From the NCBI RefSeq assembly GCF_900101105.1, contig NZ_FNGA01000007.1:60400-124399 (forward strand): a stretch of 64,000 nt of DNA. Direction: 5' to 3'. The stretch is from Maridesulfovibrio ferrireducens. GTDB lineage: Bacteria; Desulfobacterota; Desulfovibrionia; Desulfovibrionales; Desulfovibrionaceae. This document shows positions 8,879-18,738 of the stretch, in pieces (the first letter of the stretch is position 1; each line of letters begins with the position of its first letter). Made by a program: the position numbers and the translations under genes. Below the pieces are notes generated by a model, which was not told where the DNA came from, did no database searches, and saw nothing but the letters and a program-made list of their open reading frames with translations.

Positions 8879-9253
8879 ATGAATTTGGTTTTAACCTATC
8901 GTCCTAAAATGAAAACTAACGACGTAATTAATGATATTTGGCTAAAATCCATGGCATCCACCAAAAAAGAGTTCCTTAAAAAACTTTTTTCTGTGTTTCT
9001 TCGCGATGAACCGAATAGGGTTCACAAAATTAGAGACGCCCTTCAAACGGGTGAAATGGACAAGCTAAAGTTTCTGGCTCACTCTCTAAAAGGAGCTGCA
9101 GCAACTATGGGTGCCGACAGAGTCAAAGAAGCCTGCCTCGATCTAGAACGAAGTGCACTGGGCGGAAATACCGACCAAGCTTACAAAGACATGCTCGTTC
9201 TTGAGCATGAGATGAAATCAGTTTATGACTTTATGAGCGAATTTATCAAATAA
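8879..9253 (+). CDS. Stand-alone histidine phosphotransfer (HPt) protein
   Basis: A 124-residue all-helical protein with one HPt domain. A-H-S-L-K-G-A-A-A-T-M-G places the phospho-accepting histidine at H68. HPt proteins relay phosphoryl groups between hybrid histidine kinases and response regulators. No kinase or receiver gene is adjacent, so its partners are unknown. The first ATG (8879) has little Shine-Dalgarno support; an in-frame ATG at 8909 or 8951 could be the true start and would leave the domain intact. It is 12 bp downstream of rtcB and may be co-transcribed, though no functional link is apparent. Confidence 0.85.
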   Translation: MNLVLTYRPKMKTNDVINDIWLKSMASTKKEFLKKLFSVFLRDEPNRVHKIRDALQTGEMDKLKFLAHSLKGAAATMGADRVKEACLDLERSALGGNTDQAYKDMLVLEHEMKSVYDFMSEFIK

Positions 9254-9284
9254 AGAATTAAAGAATTGGATAATTAATTCCCCT

Positions 9285-11150
9285 CTACAACTTGACTCCA
9301 GTACCTATAGTAACAACCAGCTCTTCAGGTATTTTAAAATAATCAACTGGATTATCTGAAATTGAGCTTAAGAAAATAAAAAGTTTCCTTTTAATTTTAT
9401 GATCTGTGCGCTCTTCATCATACTTTATAAAAACCCTTCCAACATAGTAATTACACTCCTCTTTTCTAATTCCAATTTGATTCCAAGCTTGAAAAACTGA
9501 CACAGGCACGTTCGGTTTTTCCATAAACCCGTACGATACAGTCATCCATGAAACATTATTTTTCAGTCTTTTCACAAAAATCCGCTGTCCTGAATCAACA
9601 TATGGCTCGTTTAAAGTCTTAACCTGCAAAAAAATAAGTTTTTCAGGTACAACTCTGTTCCTTCTAAGATGTTGTAAAAAAGCATGAGGAATATAATCCG
9701 ATGCGGCAAGAAACACGGCTTCGCCAGGTATTTTTGCGAGAATATACTTTTCAATTTCAGATTCAAGATCGGTTATATGCAGCCCTCTTTCCATAACATG
9801 ATCATAAACTTCCTCCCTGCCCCATAGCCAAACGTACATTATATAGGCAACAATCGAGGCCAGCAGGATAGGAAACCATCCTCCTCCATCAATTTTAGTG
9901 AAGTTAACAATAAAAAAACCTAAATCAAAACACGCAAAAAAACTGATCAAGATTGCAGCCGGAACTACATTCCATTTACGAATATTTCTCAAATAAAACC
10001 AGAAAAGGTAAGTTGTAATAACCATAGTTCCGGTAATTGCTATTCCGTAAGCTCCTGCAAGTTCTTCTGAATGCTTAAACGAGATCACTAAAAAGATACT
10101 GAGCGCAGCCATAATCCAGTTAACAGATCCAACATAAACCTGCCCCGGATTAAGTTCAGAAGTTTGGAAAATACGAATACGCGGTATGAAACCTAGATGT
10201 ACAGCCTGAGCCGTGAGTGAAAAAGCACCTGAAATAATAGCCTGTGAGGCAATAATTGCGGCCAATGTGGCAAGCCCGACTATCGGTAAAAGTATTGTTT
10301 TTGGAAATAAACTGAAAAAAGGATTAACAATAAGTTTTGGATTATTTATCAACAGAGCGCCCTGCCCTAAGTAATTTAAGAGCAGGCTCGGCAATGCCAC
10401 AAAATACCATGCAAGAGTGATAGGTCTTCGCCCGAAATGACCCATATCTGCAAAAAGAGCCTCTCCTCCTGTAACGCACAGGACAACCGCTCCAAGAACA
10501 AGTGTTCCGGCAATCCCGTTTTCAGCAAAAAAACGAACAGCATGCAACGGACTGAAAGCTTCTAATACGACAATATTATTCAACATCGACAGCGCTCCGA
10601 AAGCACCTATAACAATGAACCAAACAAACATAACCGGGCCGAACAAACGCCCAATTTTATCAGTCCCGCTACTTTGAAAGGTAAAAAGAATCAGCAAAAT
10701 TGCACAGGAAATATGAGTAATATAACCGTGAGCCAGTGTGGTTGCGATATCAAGCCCTTCAATAGCGGAAAGGACAGAAATAGCGGGAGTTATTACCCCG
10801 TCTCCGTACAAAAGAGCTCCTCCGATAAGTGTAGCTATAAGCATCACGGAAACTGAACGTCCGCTCTTGTTCTGGCTTACAAGCTCATAAAGTGCGAATA
10901 TCCCGCCTTCACCTTTATTATCCGCAGCCATTACAAACGTTACATATTTGAGACTGATGACAACCAAAAGAGACCAAATAATCAGCGAAAGAACACCAAG
11001 CACATTTGCAGACGTTAATGCAATTGCATGATGCCCACTGAAGCAGGCTTTCAAGGCGTAGAGAGGGCTGGTTCCGATATCACCGAAAACAACTCCGAGA
11101 GCCCCAATCGATAAAGCCGCCTGTCTTGAAACATTATTCTTTTTTTTCAT
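9285..11150 (-). CDS. kup: KUP-family potassium uptake protein
   Basis: A 621-residue inner-membrane K+/H+ symporter of normal family length. The N-terminus shows the family hallmark G-A-L-G-V-V-F-G-D-I-G-T-S-P-L-Y-A followed by about 12 hydrophobic segments. G-E-G-G-I-F-A-L-Y-E-L and a G-D-G-V-I-T-P-A-I-S-V-L-S-A-I-E-G motif near residue 115 are also typical. The C-terminal 150 residues are the soluble cytoplasmic domain. It is a separate leftward unit, convergent with the HPt gene. A second potassium-related gene, a TrkA-N channel, lies 3 kb away in the same direction, but they are not one operon. Confidence 0.96.
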   Translation of the reverse strand: MKKKNNVSRQAALSIGALGVVFGDIGTSPLYALKACFSGHHAIALTSANVLGVLSLIIWSLLVVISLKYVTFVMAADNKGEGGIFALYELVSQNKSGRSVSVMLIATLIGGALLYGDGVITPAISVLSAIEGLDIATTLAHGYITHISCAILLILFTFQSSGTDKIGRLFGPVMFVWFIVIGAFGALSMLNNIVVLEAFSPLHAVRFFAENGIAGTLVLGAVVLCVTGGEALFADMGHFGRRPITLAWYFVALPSLLLNYLGQGALLINNPKLIVNPFFSLFPKTILLPIVGLATLAAIIASQAIISGAFSLTAQAVHLGFIPRIRIFQTSELNPGQVYVGSVNWIMAALSIFLVISFKHSEELAGAYGIAITGTMVITTYLFWFYLRNIRKWNVVPAAILISFFACFDLGFFIVNFTKIDGGGWFPILLASIVAYIMYVWLWGREEVYDHVMERGLHITDLESEIEKYILAKIPGEAVFLAASDYIPHAFLQHLRRNRVVPEKLIFLQVKTLNEPYVDSGQRIFVKRLKNNVSWMTVSYGFMEKPNVPVSVFQAWNQIGIRKEECNYYVGRVFIKYDEERTDHKIKRKLFIFLSSISDNPVDYFKIPEELVVTIGTGVKL

Positions 11151-11240
11151 ATTTATTAAATCTGGTTACAAGCGCTAAAACTTAAAGCTTTAATTTAACT
11201 TTAGCTAAAATATAAAAAGTTAATCTGAATTTATTAACAA

Positions 11241-11276
11241 AAAAAAGGCCGCATCGGATAAACCGATACGACCTTA
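11241..11276 (-). terminator. Terminator of dapB
   Basis: AAGGCCGCATCGG (11246-11258) pairs with CCGATACGACCTT (11263-11275) apart from two mismatches, and the A run at 11240-11247 gives a T tail on the minus strand. It lies about 25 bp after the dapB stop. Confidence 0.85.
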
Positions 11277-11299
11277 TTAACCTTTTAAGACAATTGTGA

Positions 11300-12076
11300 C
11301 TAGAAAATATCAGCCATGCAGTAAACTTTTCCGGGCTTCTGATCAGCAAGCCACGCGGCAGCTCTAAGCGCGCCCTGAGCAAAAGTATCGCGGGAATGAG
11401 CACGATGTGTAACTTCTATACGTTCACCGGGGCCGAAGAAATAAGCGGTATGATCACCGACAACATCTCCGCCGCGAACAGCCATCACACCAATTTCATC
11501 CTTTGTTCTCGCGCCGACAATGCCGTCGCGACTATGTTTTTTAACTTCATCGTAAACAAGACCACGAGCTTCGGCCATACATTCAGCCAGCTTAAGAGCT
11601 GTTCCGCTTGGAGAATCAACTTTTTTATTATGATGAATTTCAGTCATTTCCATATCATAAGCAGGCCCTAACATGCGTACAAGTTCAGGCAGAATTTTAA
11701 GCAGAACATTAACGCCGACACTCATATTCGGGGCAAGGAATACAGGAACTTTTTTCGCGAACTCTTCAACTTTAACCAAATCATCCGCAGTCATACCTGT
11801 AGTTCCGATAACAACCGGATTTCCGGTAATTGACGCAGTTTCGAGAAGTCGCAATGTTGCCGCCGGAGCTGTAAAATCAATGATAACCGCACCGGGAACT
11901 TTAACCAAAACTTCATCAGGAGATGTTCCGCAGACACACCCTAGAGCATCAAGACCCTGCTCACACCCTGAACGTTCCATAACTGCCGACAGGTTCAGCT
12001 CATCGCTTTCCTGGACAAGACGCACCAAAGTTGCCCCCATGCGCCCTTTTGCTCCAATAATTACTATATCAGTCAT
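11300..12076 (-). CDS. dapB: 4-hydroxy-tetrahydrodipicolinate reductase
   Basis: A 258-residue NAD(P)H-dependent reductase of the diaminopimelate/lysine pathway, needed for lysine and peptidoglycan. The N-terminal Rossmann motif is I-I-G-A-K-G-R-M-G. The catalytic region [15 protein letters not shown] lies near residue 155, with the paired histidines and the lysine typical of DapB. AGGAGC precedes the ATG at good spacing. The ligase gene lies 42 bp upstream on the same strand, so co-transcription is possible. A terminator follows. Confidence 0.96.
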   Translation of the reverse strand: MTDIVIIGAKGRMGATLVRLVQESDELNLSAVMERSGCEQGLDALGCVCGTSPDEVLVKVPGAVIIDFTAPAATLRLLETASITGNPVVIGTTGMTADDLVKVEEFAKKVPVFLAPNMSVGVNVLLKILPELVRMLGPAYDMEMTEIHHNKKVDSPSGTALKLAECMAEARGLVYDEVKKHSRDGIVGARTKDEIGVMAVRGGDVVGDHTAYFFGPGERIEVTHRAHSRDTFAQGALRAAAWLADQKPGKVYCMADIF

Positions 12077-12118
12077 TTTGTGCTCCTAAAATTTTAGGGT
12101 TTTAAAAGGAACCTATTA

Positions 12119-13966
12119 TCAGCCCTTGCTGACTATATCCATAAATTCACTCTCAGTCATTATCTCTACGCCCTTAGCTCGGGCGGCTTCCATTTTTTTC
12201 TCGCCAACATTGCTTCCGCAAACCAGAAAATTAGTCTTTCCGGTGACAGATGTCTGCACATTAGCACCCAATCTACGGGCCATAGCCTGCATATCTTCCC
12301 GAGATCCTTGAATCATCTTTCCGGTAAAGACTATCCCCTTACCGGTAATGGGGCTTTCAATGCTCTCTGTTTCAGCTTCAAGCGGGGTACGGCGCAAATT
12401 AAAATTAAATTCAAGCATATGCAGAATAGTTTTTTTAATAGCCTCAATTCCAGCTGTAACAGAATAACTGGTAATCGCGCCAAAACCATGAATCTCTGCC
12501 AGTTGCGCCTGTTTTACCGTAACAATATCTTCAAGCTTAAAATTTCCAAGCAACTTACGGCTGTCAGCCTTACCTAAATCAGGTATACCGAATGCGGCCA
12601 AAAATCTCCAATCATCAGTCTCTTTGGTTCGACTTATATAGATTGCTTCTGCCAGATTGGAAGACTGAACAGGGCCGAAACCGAGTTTACTAAAGTCTTC
12701 TTCTCCCATTGTATAAACAGACTCAAGGGAGCTACGACCTGCTTTTACAAGTCTTGAAATAGTTTTTTTACCGAACCAGTCAGCATTTCCCAAAGTTTTG
12801 AACCAATATTCAAGACGCTGTTCAGCTCTGGCCGGACAATTAAAATCAGGACATTTCAAAAAATCATTCTGCCAATAAAGTTCCGCCTCACAAGAAGGGC
12901 AACGAGTAGGAAGTTCAACCGAATCAGCTGGTTTTATTACTTCTTCAAGCTTGGGAATAACTTCACCGCTACGAATAATTCTGATAATTGCGCCTTTCCC
13001 TATGGAATGATCCCGTAACATTCCGGCATTATGAGCCGTAACATTACTGATTGTCGCGCCGGAAACAGAAACAGGTTCCACTTCCATAACAGGAGTAACA
13101 GCGCCCATACGACCAACCTGCCAGCGAATCTCATTAACAGTGGTTACAGCAGATTCACCTTTCTTCTTAATGGCAATCTGCCACCTGTAATGATGAGCTG
13201 TCGCTCCCAGAGCGTCCTGCAATTTTTTATCTGTAACTTCAGCGACCATTCCGTCAAGCGGATAGTCAGCCTGTTCCCAAAGCTCATCTGTAATCTTCCA
13301 GACATCCCGCACAAGCTCTTCACTGGTCACGACTTTTTTGGGCAAAGTGCTATAAGGAACAAACCGGATAGCCTCGTCTTGCAGAGCCTGTTTTGATGCT
13401 TCATTTACGTTATCTGAGGTAACAATACCCACAACCATATTGCGTGGATGCTCGAATACATCTGAAAGATGCTCGTCGAAATAATCCTGACTACACACAA
13501 TTTCGCCGACACCCTGACCACGTCCACCAACAGCAATTATGCCCTTGGCAAAAGCGCTCGAAATTTCATATCCGACTTCACCATTACCGCGGGTAGCAAA
13601 AATATTCCCGTCATCACGGGCAGCGAGACCATCAAGTTTAGGTGTAATTCTGTATTCAACAGTTTGAATGCCAAGCGATTTAGCTTCCTTTTTAACTCGC
13701 TGAACAAACCTTTCAAGCTCTTCGACTGTGTAAGCCTTTTCAGTTGAAAGCATAGGCTTAGGATGCCTTATCTCGATCTTATTGCTGAAACTTTCAGGTT
13801 CTACTTTCGTTAAATAAGAATGCTCAGGTGCAAGATCACGGAGTTCCTCAGTCAGTTCATCATATCTGGCATCGCTAATGGTCGGCATGCCGCGGCGATA
13901 ATCTTCGTTATGTTTTTCGAGCCTTTTTACAAGCTCAGCAATTTTTTTTTCGTCTGTTTTTTTCAC
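12119..13966 (-). CDS. NAD-dependent DNA ligase, divergent LigA type
   Basis: A 615-residue protein with the LigA domain order: an Ia-like N-terminal part (T-I-S-D-A-R-Y-D-E-L), an adenylation domain with K-L-D-G placing the catalytic lysine at K110, an OB fold, a four-cysteine zinc finger (CPSC ... CPDFNCPA near residues 375-400), helix-hairpin-helix repeats and a C-terminal BRCT domain (about 540-612). It seals nicks using NAD+. Several motifs are degenerate compared with housekeeping LigA: R-D-D-G after KLDG-L-A-A, T-R-G-N-G instead of TRGDG, and the protein is about 50 residues short. It may be a second, specialised ligase rather than the replicative one; a second copy elsewhere would decide this. 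Confidence 0.85.
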   Translation of the reverse strand: MKKTDEKKIAELVKRLEKHNEDYRRGMPTISDARYDELTEELRDLAPEHSYLTKVEPESFSNKIEIRHPKPMLSTEKAYTVEELERFVQRVKKEAKSLGIQTVEYRITPKLDGLAARDDGNIFATRGNGEVGYEISSAFAKGIIAVGGRGQGVGEIVCSQDYFDEHLSDVFEHPRNMVVGIVTSDNVNEASKQALQDEAIRFVPYSTLPKKVVTSEELVRDVWKITDELWEQADYPLDGMVAEVTDKKLQDALGATAHHYRWQIAIKKKGESAVTTVNEIRWQVGRMGAVTPVMEVEPVSVSGATISNVTAHNAGMLRDHSIGKGAIIRIIRSGEVIPKLEEVIKPADSVELPTRCPSCEAELYWQNDFLKCPDFNCPARAEQRLEYWFKTLGNADWFGKKTISRLVKAGRSSLESVYTMGEEDFSKLGFGPVQSSNLAEAIYISRTKETDDWRFLAAFGIPDLGKADSRKLLGNFKLEDIVTVKQAQLAEIHGFGAITSYSVTAGIEAIKKTILHMLEFNFNLRRTPLEAETESIESPITGKGIVFTGKMIQGSREDMQAMARRLGANVQTSVTGKTNFLVCGSNVGEKKMEAARAKGVEIMTESEFMDIVSKG

Positions 13967-14048
13967 GATATACTAATATTTGATAATTATGTTTGATAAG
14001 AATTTGAATGTATTTCAGGGGTTTAACGGAATGATCTGATTCAATCAA

Positions 14049-15086
14049 CTATAAAATCTTTTGAATAGCTGAAAGATCGGTAAGTTTGCCGACAGTCAAA
14101 AGAGTATCCTTGGCTTCGATAACTTCTTTTGGTCCCGGATTAAAAACCATCTCTCCGGTATTTTTTCTGATAGCAATAATGATTAAATTGAAACGAGGAC
14201 GAATTTTAGATTCAATAAGATCCTGACCCACAAATTCAGAAGTATCAGTAACAAAAAGTTCTTCCATTTGCAGATCAATCTTTCCGCGCATTGCAATGTC
14301 AAGAAAGTTGGTAACTGTAGGACGCAACACGGATTGAGCCATGCGTATCCCGCCAATTGTATGCGGAAGCACAACCCTATCTGCTCCCGCAAATTCAAGG
14401 CGTGAGATACTGGTTTTATTATTACCGCGAGCGATAATGTTAACTTTAGAGTTAAACTGACGGGCAATCAAAGTGACATAAACATTAGCAGCTTCATCTG
14501 ATAAAGCTGCTATAAGAGATTTTGCCCTGTCTAAGCCGGCCAGTTTTAAAGTATCGTCTTTAGTGGCATCTCCCTCAAGACAGGTTATCCCCGCAGCTTC
14601 CATATGAGCTACCAATTCGGGATTATTCTCGATGACAACTATATCATACCCTTCATTCATTACTTCTTCGACTACAATAGCCCCGATTCTGCCGTATCCG
14701 CAGACAATGATATGATCTTTAAATTTTCCGATTGTCTTCTGCATTCTGCGTCTCCCGAGAATAACTTGCAAACGTCCTTCGACTAGTAATTGCGAAAAGG
14801 CACCGATCAAATAGGCAAAACCACCGACCCCACCAAGAATGAGTAGAGCAGTCATAATTCGACCGTTTTCAGAAAGAGGTAAAACCTCCATGAAGCCAAC
14901 GGTGGAAAGGGTAATTACAACCATGTAAAAACTATTTAAAAGATTCCATCCTTCAAGCCACATGTAGCCAATAATGCCACCTATAAAAACCAGAGTCATA
15001 TAAATGAATCCAGCAGCAAGTCCCCAGAACATACCGAATTCTCTTCTGAGATTGAGCATTCTCACATATATGGATTTGGATTTCAT
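14049..15086 (-). CDS. Two-TM potassium channel with cytoplasmic RCK (TrkA-N/TrkA-C) module
   Basis: A 345-residue ion channel subunit. Two membrane helices (about 20-44 and 76-104) flank a pore loop. The filter reads S-T-V-G-F-M-E (61-67) where most K+ channels have TVGYGD. A Rossmann-type RCK domain starts at I-I-V-C-G-Y-G-R-I-G near residue 126 and a TrkA-C domain occupies about 255-345, as in MthK-type ligand-gated channels. It probably passes K+ under nucleotide or ion control; the altered filter makes ion selectivity uncertain. The ATG is 27 bp after the end of uvrB on the same strand. Confidence 0.88.
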   Translation of the reverse strand: MKSKSIYVRMLNLRREFGMFWGLAAGFIYMTLVFIGGIIGYMWLEGWNLLNSFYMVVITLSTVGFMEVLPLSENGRIMTALLILGGVGGFAYLIGAFSQLLVEGRLQVILGRRRMQKTIGKFKDHIIVCGYGRIGAIVVEEVMNEGYDIVVIENNPELVAHMEAAGITCLEGDATKDDTLKLAGLDRAKSLIAALSDEAANVYVTLIARQFNSKVNIIARGNNKTSISRLEFAGADRVVLPHTIGGIRMAQSVLRPTVTNFLDIAMRGKIDLQMEELFVTDTSEFVGQDLIESKIRPRFNLIIIAIRKNTGEMVFNPGPKEVIEAKDTLLTVGKLTDLSAIQKIL

Positions 15087-15113
15087 TCCTGGCTGTCCAT
15101 AACTTTACGGGGG

Positions 15114-17120
15114 TTAACCCAGAGTAATAAGTTTATCACGTAAAAGCTGAATACGGTCTCTTAACTCAGCGGCTTTTTCAAATTCAAGTTCACTTGCATA
15201 TTTACGCATTTCTTTTTCAAGCTTACGAATCATTTTCTCAATTTTCACAGAATCAAATCCATACTCAGCAAGTTCTTCAGCTGCAATCTTAGCTTTTTCA
15301 CCTGAAGTTTTAGCAGAATACAGAGTTCCGAGCATATTATCCAGTGATTTACGTATGGTTTGCGGAGTAATTCCATGCTCATTGTTGTAATCAATCTGCT
15401 TCAAACGTCTGCGTGAAGTTTCATCCATGGCAGTCCGCATAGAATTGGTGATTCTATCTGCATAGAGAATTACCAACCCTTCCGAATTACGAGAAGCTCT
15501 GCCGAAGGTCTGAATCAATGAGCGATTTGATCTTAAAAAACCTTCCTTATCAGCGTCCAGTATTGCTACCAAGGAAACTTCAGGGATATCTAGACCTTCC
15601 CTCAACAGGTTGATACCAACGAGGGCGGTAAACTCTCCAGCCCGCAATGACTGAATTATAGCCATGCGCTCCATTGTATCAATATCGGAGTGGAGATACT
15701 TTGCTTCAACGCCCATTTGATTAAAATAGTCTGTCAAATCTTCCGACATTCTCTTTGTCAGAGTTGTAATCAGCACCCGTTCATTTCGACTTTCCCGAAT
15801 TTTACATTCTGCCATCAAATCATCCATCTGCGCCTTGGAAGGACGAACTTCAACAATAGGGTCTAGAAGTCCTGTCGGGCGAATAATCTGCTCAACGACA
15901 AGCCCCTGCGCACGATCGATTTCCCACGGTCCCGGAGTTGCCGACACATAAACAGTCTGGCCTACTTTCTCTAAAAATTCATCAAAACAAAGCGGACGGT
16001 TATCAAGAGCCGACGGAAGTCTGAACCCAAAGTTCACGAGAGTTGTTTTTCTGGAACGGTCCCCGTTATACATGGCTCCAACCTGAGAAACAGCAATATG
16101 AGACTCGTCCATAAAAAGGAGAAAATCGTCAGGAAAATAATGAAGCAATGTCGCCGGAGGGTCACCTTCTTTACGCCCGTCAAGATGACGCGAGTAGTTT
16201 TCAATTCCGCTGCAAAACCCCATCTCTTCAATCATTTCGAGATCATACATAGTTCGCTGCTCAATGCGCTGAGCCTCAACAAGTTTGTTCTCACGTTTAA
16301 AATTATTGAGTGTATCGAAAAGTTCAACCCGGATATCTTCAACAGCTCTCTCAAGATTATCTTTATCAGAAACAAAGTGACTTGCCGGATAAATAACGGT
16401 TTTGCGTCTGCGTCCAGTAACTTCACCAGTAAGCGGATCAGTTTCCTGAATAGACTCTATTTCATCACCGAAAAATTCAATTCTTAAAGCCTGTTCCCGG
16501 CTGTAAGCAGGAATAATTTCAATAACATCGCCGCGCACCCTGAATGTTCCGCGATGAAAATCATAATCGTTACGGGTGTATTGAACTTCAATCAGACGAT
16601 CCATGAGCTTTTCCATGGAAAATTCCTGCCCTTCTTCAACCGGAATTATCATGCGCGAATAAAATTCAGGAGAACCAAGGCCGTAGATACACGACACAGA
16701 AGCAACTATAATTACATCGCGCCGTGTCAGCAGTGCGTGCGTCGCAGAATGTCTTAGTTTATCAATATCATCGTTAATTGATGAATCTTTTTCAATAAAA
16801 GTGTCAGAATGAGGAAGATATGCTTCAGGCTGGTAGTAGTCGTAATAACTGACAAAATATTCTACAGCATTATGAGGAAACAATGCTTTAAACTCATTAA
16901 AAAGCTGAGCCGCCAAGGTTTTATTGGGAGCCATTACAAGAGTAGGACGATTTAGTTCGCTGATAACATTTGCCATTGCGAAAGTTTTACCCGTACCTGT
17001 GGCACCAAGTAGAACCTGATCTTTAACACCATGATTAAGGTTTTCCAGAAGCTGTCTGACTGCTTCCGGCTGATCGCCTTTCAGTGTAAAGTCGCTGACA
17101 AGCTGAAATTTTTCTGACAT
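15114..17120 (-). CDS. uvrB: Excinuclease ABC subunit B
   Basis: A 668-residue DNA helicase-like damage-verification subunit of nucleotide excision repair, acting with UvrA and UvrC. The Walker A motif GATGTGKT lies near residue 40. The damage-probing beta-hairpin region [11 protein letters not shown] near residue 90, [11 protein letters not shown], and helicase motif [11 protein letters not shown] follow. A UVR domain for UvrC binding is at 625-660 ([17 protein letters not shown]). Length and motifs are fully typical. No LexA-like box was recognised upstream. Confidence 0.98.
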   Translation of the reverse strand: MSEKFQLVSDFTLKGDQPEAVRQLLENLNHGVKDQVLLGATGTGKTFAMANVISELNRPTLVMAPNKTLAAQLFNEFKALFPHNAVEYFVSYYDYYQPEAYLPHSDTFIEKDSSINDDIDKLRHSATHALLTRRDVIIVASVSCIYGLGSPEFYSRMIIPVEEGQEFSMEKLMDRLIEVQYTRNDYDFHRGTFRVRGDVIEIIPAYSREQALRIEFFGDEIESIQETDPLTGEVTGRRRKTVIYPASHFVSDKDNLERAVEDIRVELFDTLNNFKRENKLVEAQRIEQRTMYDLEMIEEMGFCSGIENYSRHLDGRKEGDPPATLLHYFPDDFLLFMDESHIAVSQVGAMYNGDRSRKTTLVNFGFRLPSALDNRPLCFDEFLEKVGQTVYVSATPGPWEIDRAQGLVVEQIIRPTGLLDPIVEVRPSKAQMDDLMAECKIRESRNERVLITTLTKRMSEDLTDYFNQMGVEAKYLHSDIDTMERMAIIQSLRAGEFTALVGINLLREGLDIPEVSLVAILDADKEGFLRSNRSLIQTFGRASRNSEGLVILYADRITNSMRTAMDETSRRRLKQIDYNNEHGITPQTIRKSLDNMLGTLYSAKTSGEKAKIAAEELAEYGFDSVKIEKMIRKLEKEMRKYASELEFEKAAELRDRIQLLRDKLITLG

Positions 17121-17223
17121 CCTGATATTTTTTCCCGACTTGTGTAGTTAAACTAAAAAAGTTATGATATTTAAATTCTTGAATAAACTAAAAGCATTAA
17201 AACACTCATTTCACGAGGTAGCA

Positions 17224-17715
17224 ATGATTCCTATAATTCAAATACAGAATGGTGATATTCCGATTGCACGAGGCTATGCTGTCTCAATGATCGTCCGCAG
17301 TTTTAAAGGACGTCGTGATGTTGAAGTACACCTGTTCAGACCGGAATGGTCGTCAAACGAAGAAAACGAAATTTCATGGGACAACATTTTCGGACCTCCG
17401 GCAATGCTTGATGCTGTGCCGAATGCAGAAAAAGACCGTAAAATAGTTATGGAGTCCTTTACGCTGGATGAACGCAATCAGGTTATTGACTATCTTAAAG
17501 AGCATTACTCTTCAAGACTGGATTCAATCAACTCCAACCCGATGCAGTTTCCAATACCTTCCGGCCTTCCAGCTCTTTGCTCTATGGATGAAGGAAAAGA
17601 CCTCGGTTTGATTAAATTTGAAAAGGTACCTCATTTCAATCTACCTTTTACACTCAGAGGATTTTATAATCTTAGTGCTCATCGCCCGCTTGTTGAAACA
17701 CGCGAAGAAGATTAA
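17224..17715 (+). CDS. Hypothetical protein
   Basis: A 163-residue soluble protein if translation starts at the ATG at 17224, which has GAGGT 7 bp upstream. A longer in-frame start at 17164 lacks that support. No signal peptide, membrane segment or known catalytic motif is visible. It begins I-P-I-I-Q-I-Q, contains an acidic central part, and ends L-V-E-T-R-E-E-D. It is a single-gene unit between uvrB (divergent) and aat (convergent), closed by a shared terminator. I do not recognise the family. Confidence 0.65.
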   Translation: MIPIIQIQNGDIPIARGYAVSMIVRSFKGRRDVEVHLFRPEWSSNEENEISWDNIFGPPAMLDAVPNAEKDRKIVMESFTLDERNQVIDYLKEHYSSRLDSINSNPMQFPIPSGLPALCSMDEGKDLGLIKFEKVPHFNLPFTLRGFYNLSAHRPLVETREED

Positions 17716-17737
17716 TTTATTCAACGACAAATTATAA

Positions 17738-17775
17738 AAAATGGAGGTTTTCGATTTTCGAAAACCTCCATTTTT
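17738..17775. terminator. Bidirectional intrinsic terminator
   Basis: A roughly 15-bp near-perfect stem containing AATGGAGGTTTTCG and its complement, centred near 17756, flanked by A and T runs. It serves the convergent hypothetical gene and aat. Confidence 0.92.
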
Positions 17776-17793
17776 TTGATAAAATAAAAAACC

Positions 17794-18519
17794 TTAGCTG
17801 CAAAGATTTTCCGTAATTATTTCATACTCGCCCGGTAAAAACGCCCAATTACCCCTCAGCGCTGAATATTCAAGAGACTCTTCAAGCCTTACAAGGAATT
17901 CATCTCGTGGTAATTCTTCAGCTCCCAAAGATTTGAGATGGTCGGTAGGCTGCTGGCAATCCACAAAATGAAATTCTCGGTTTTCCAAATAGCGAACCAG
18001 ATAAGAAAACCCTATCTTAGACGCATCCGGCTCAAGAAAAAACATGGACTCACCTGAAAAAACCCTGCCAAGCGAAACACCATAAAGTCCGCCTGCAAGT
18101 TTTCCTTCCTTGTTCCAAACTTCAACACTGTGGGCAAATCCAAGTTTATGCAATTTAACATAAGCATCTATCATTTCCTGTAAAATCCAGGTGCCTTCCT
18201 GCCCCGGACGAGTTTTACATGCACAATTAGAAATAACTCCTAAAAAATCCGTATCAAGAGTAATACGATATTCTTTCTTTTTTATTTTACGTTTCATTCG
18301 TTTTGAAACATGTAATTTATCAAAATTCAAGATCAGACGAGGGTCAAGCGACCACCATAAAAGCGGAGAGTTTTCATCATACCATGGAAAGATTCCCGAA
18401 GCATAAGCAGAAAGAAGTCTCTCCGAACTTAAATCTCCTCCCACCGCAAGCAGTCCATCAGGTTCGGCCTCATCTGGGTGAGGAAAAATAGGTTCCTCAA
18501 TGAGCCTGTACACAACCAT
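17794..18519 (-). CDS. aat: Leucyl/phenylalanyl-tRNA--protein transferase
   Basis: A 241-residue enzyme adding Leu or Phe from aminoacyl-tRNA to proteins with N-terminal Lys or Arg, marking them for ClpS-ClpAP. Family signatures are F-P-H-P-D-E-A-E-P-D-G-L-L-A-V-G-G-D-L near residue 12, G-I-F-P-W-Y near residue 42, W-W-S-L-D-P-R near residue 55, and F-V-D-C-Q-Q-P-T-D-H-L near residue 190. Its neighbours clpA and clpS are the downstream N-end rule machinery, so this stretch groups the whole N-degron pathway. It is nevertheless a separate unit, with the clpA terminator between it and clpA. Confidence 0.97.
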   Translation of the reverse strand: MVVYRLIEEPIFPHPDEAEPDGLLAVGGDLSSERLLSAYASGIFPWYDENSPLLWWSLDPRLILNFDKLHVSKRMKRKIKKKEYRITLDTDFLGVISNCACKTRPGQEGTWILQEMIDAYVKLHKLGFAHSVEVWNKEGKLAGGLYGVSLGRVFSGESMFFLEPDASKIGFSYLVRYLENREFHFVDCQQPTDHLKSLGAEELPRDEFLVRLEESLEYSALRGNWAFLPGEYEIITENLCS

Positions 18520-18599
18520 AAAAATCCCCTGAAATTATAAAATTGTAAAATTAACTTTTATTCACTGTAATCTATTATCTAATTATTTCAACCTGCAAA

Positions 18600-18634
18600 T
18601 AAAAAAGGCGAACGTAAAACGTCCGCCTTTTAAA
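18600..18634 (-). terminator. Terminator of clpSA
   Basis: AAAAGGCGAACGT (18603-18615) pairs with ACGTCCGCCTTTT (18619-18631), loop AAA, and the A run before it gives a T tail on the minus strand. It lies about 105 bp after the clpA stop. Confidence 0.85.
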
Positions 18635-18738
18635 TATTCATACTGTCCCATTCTAAAATAAGGCAACACATAAATGATTTATTTTATAAAATACATACAA
18701 CTAAATTGTTAAATTCATCAAAAAGATAAATTTAATGT

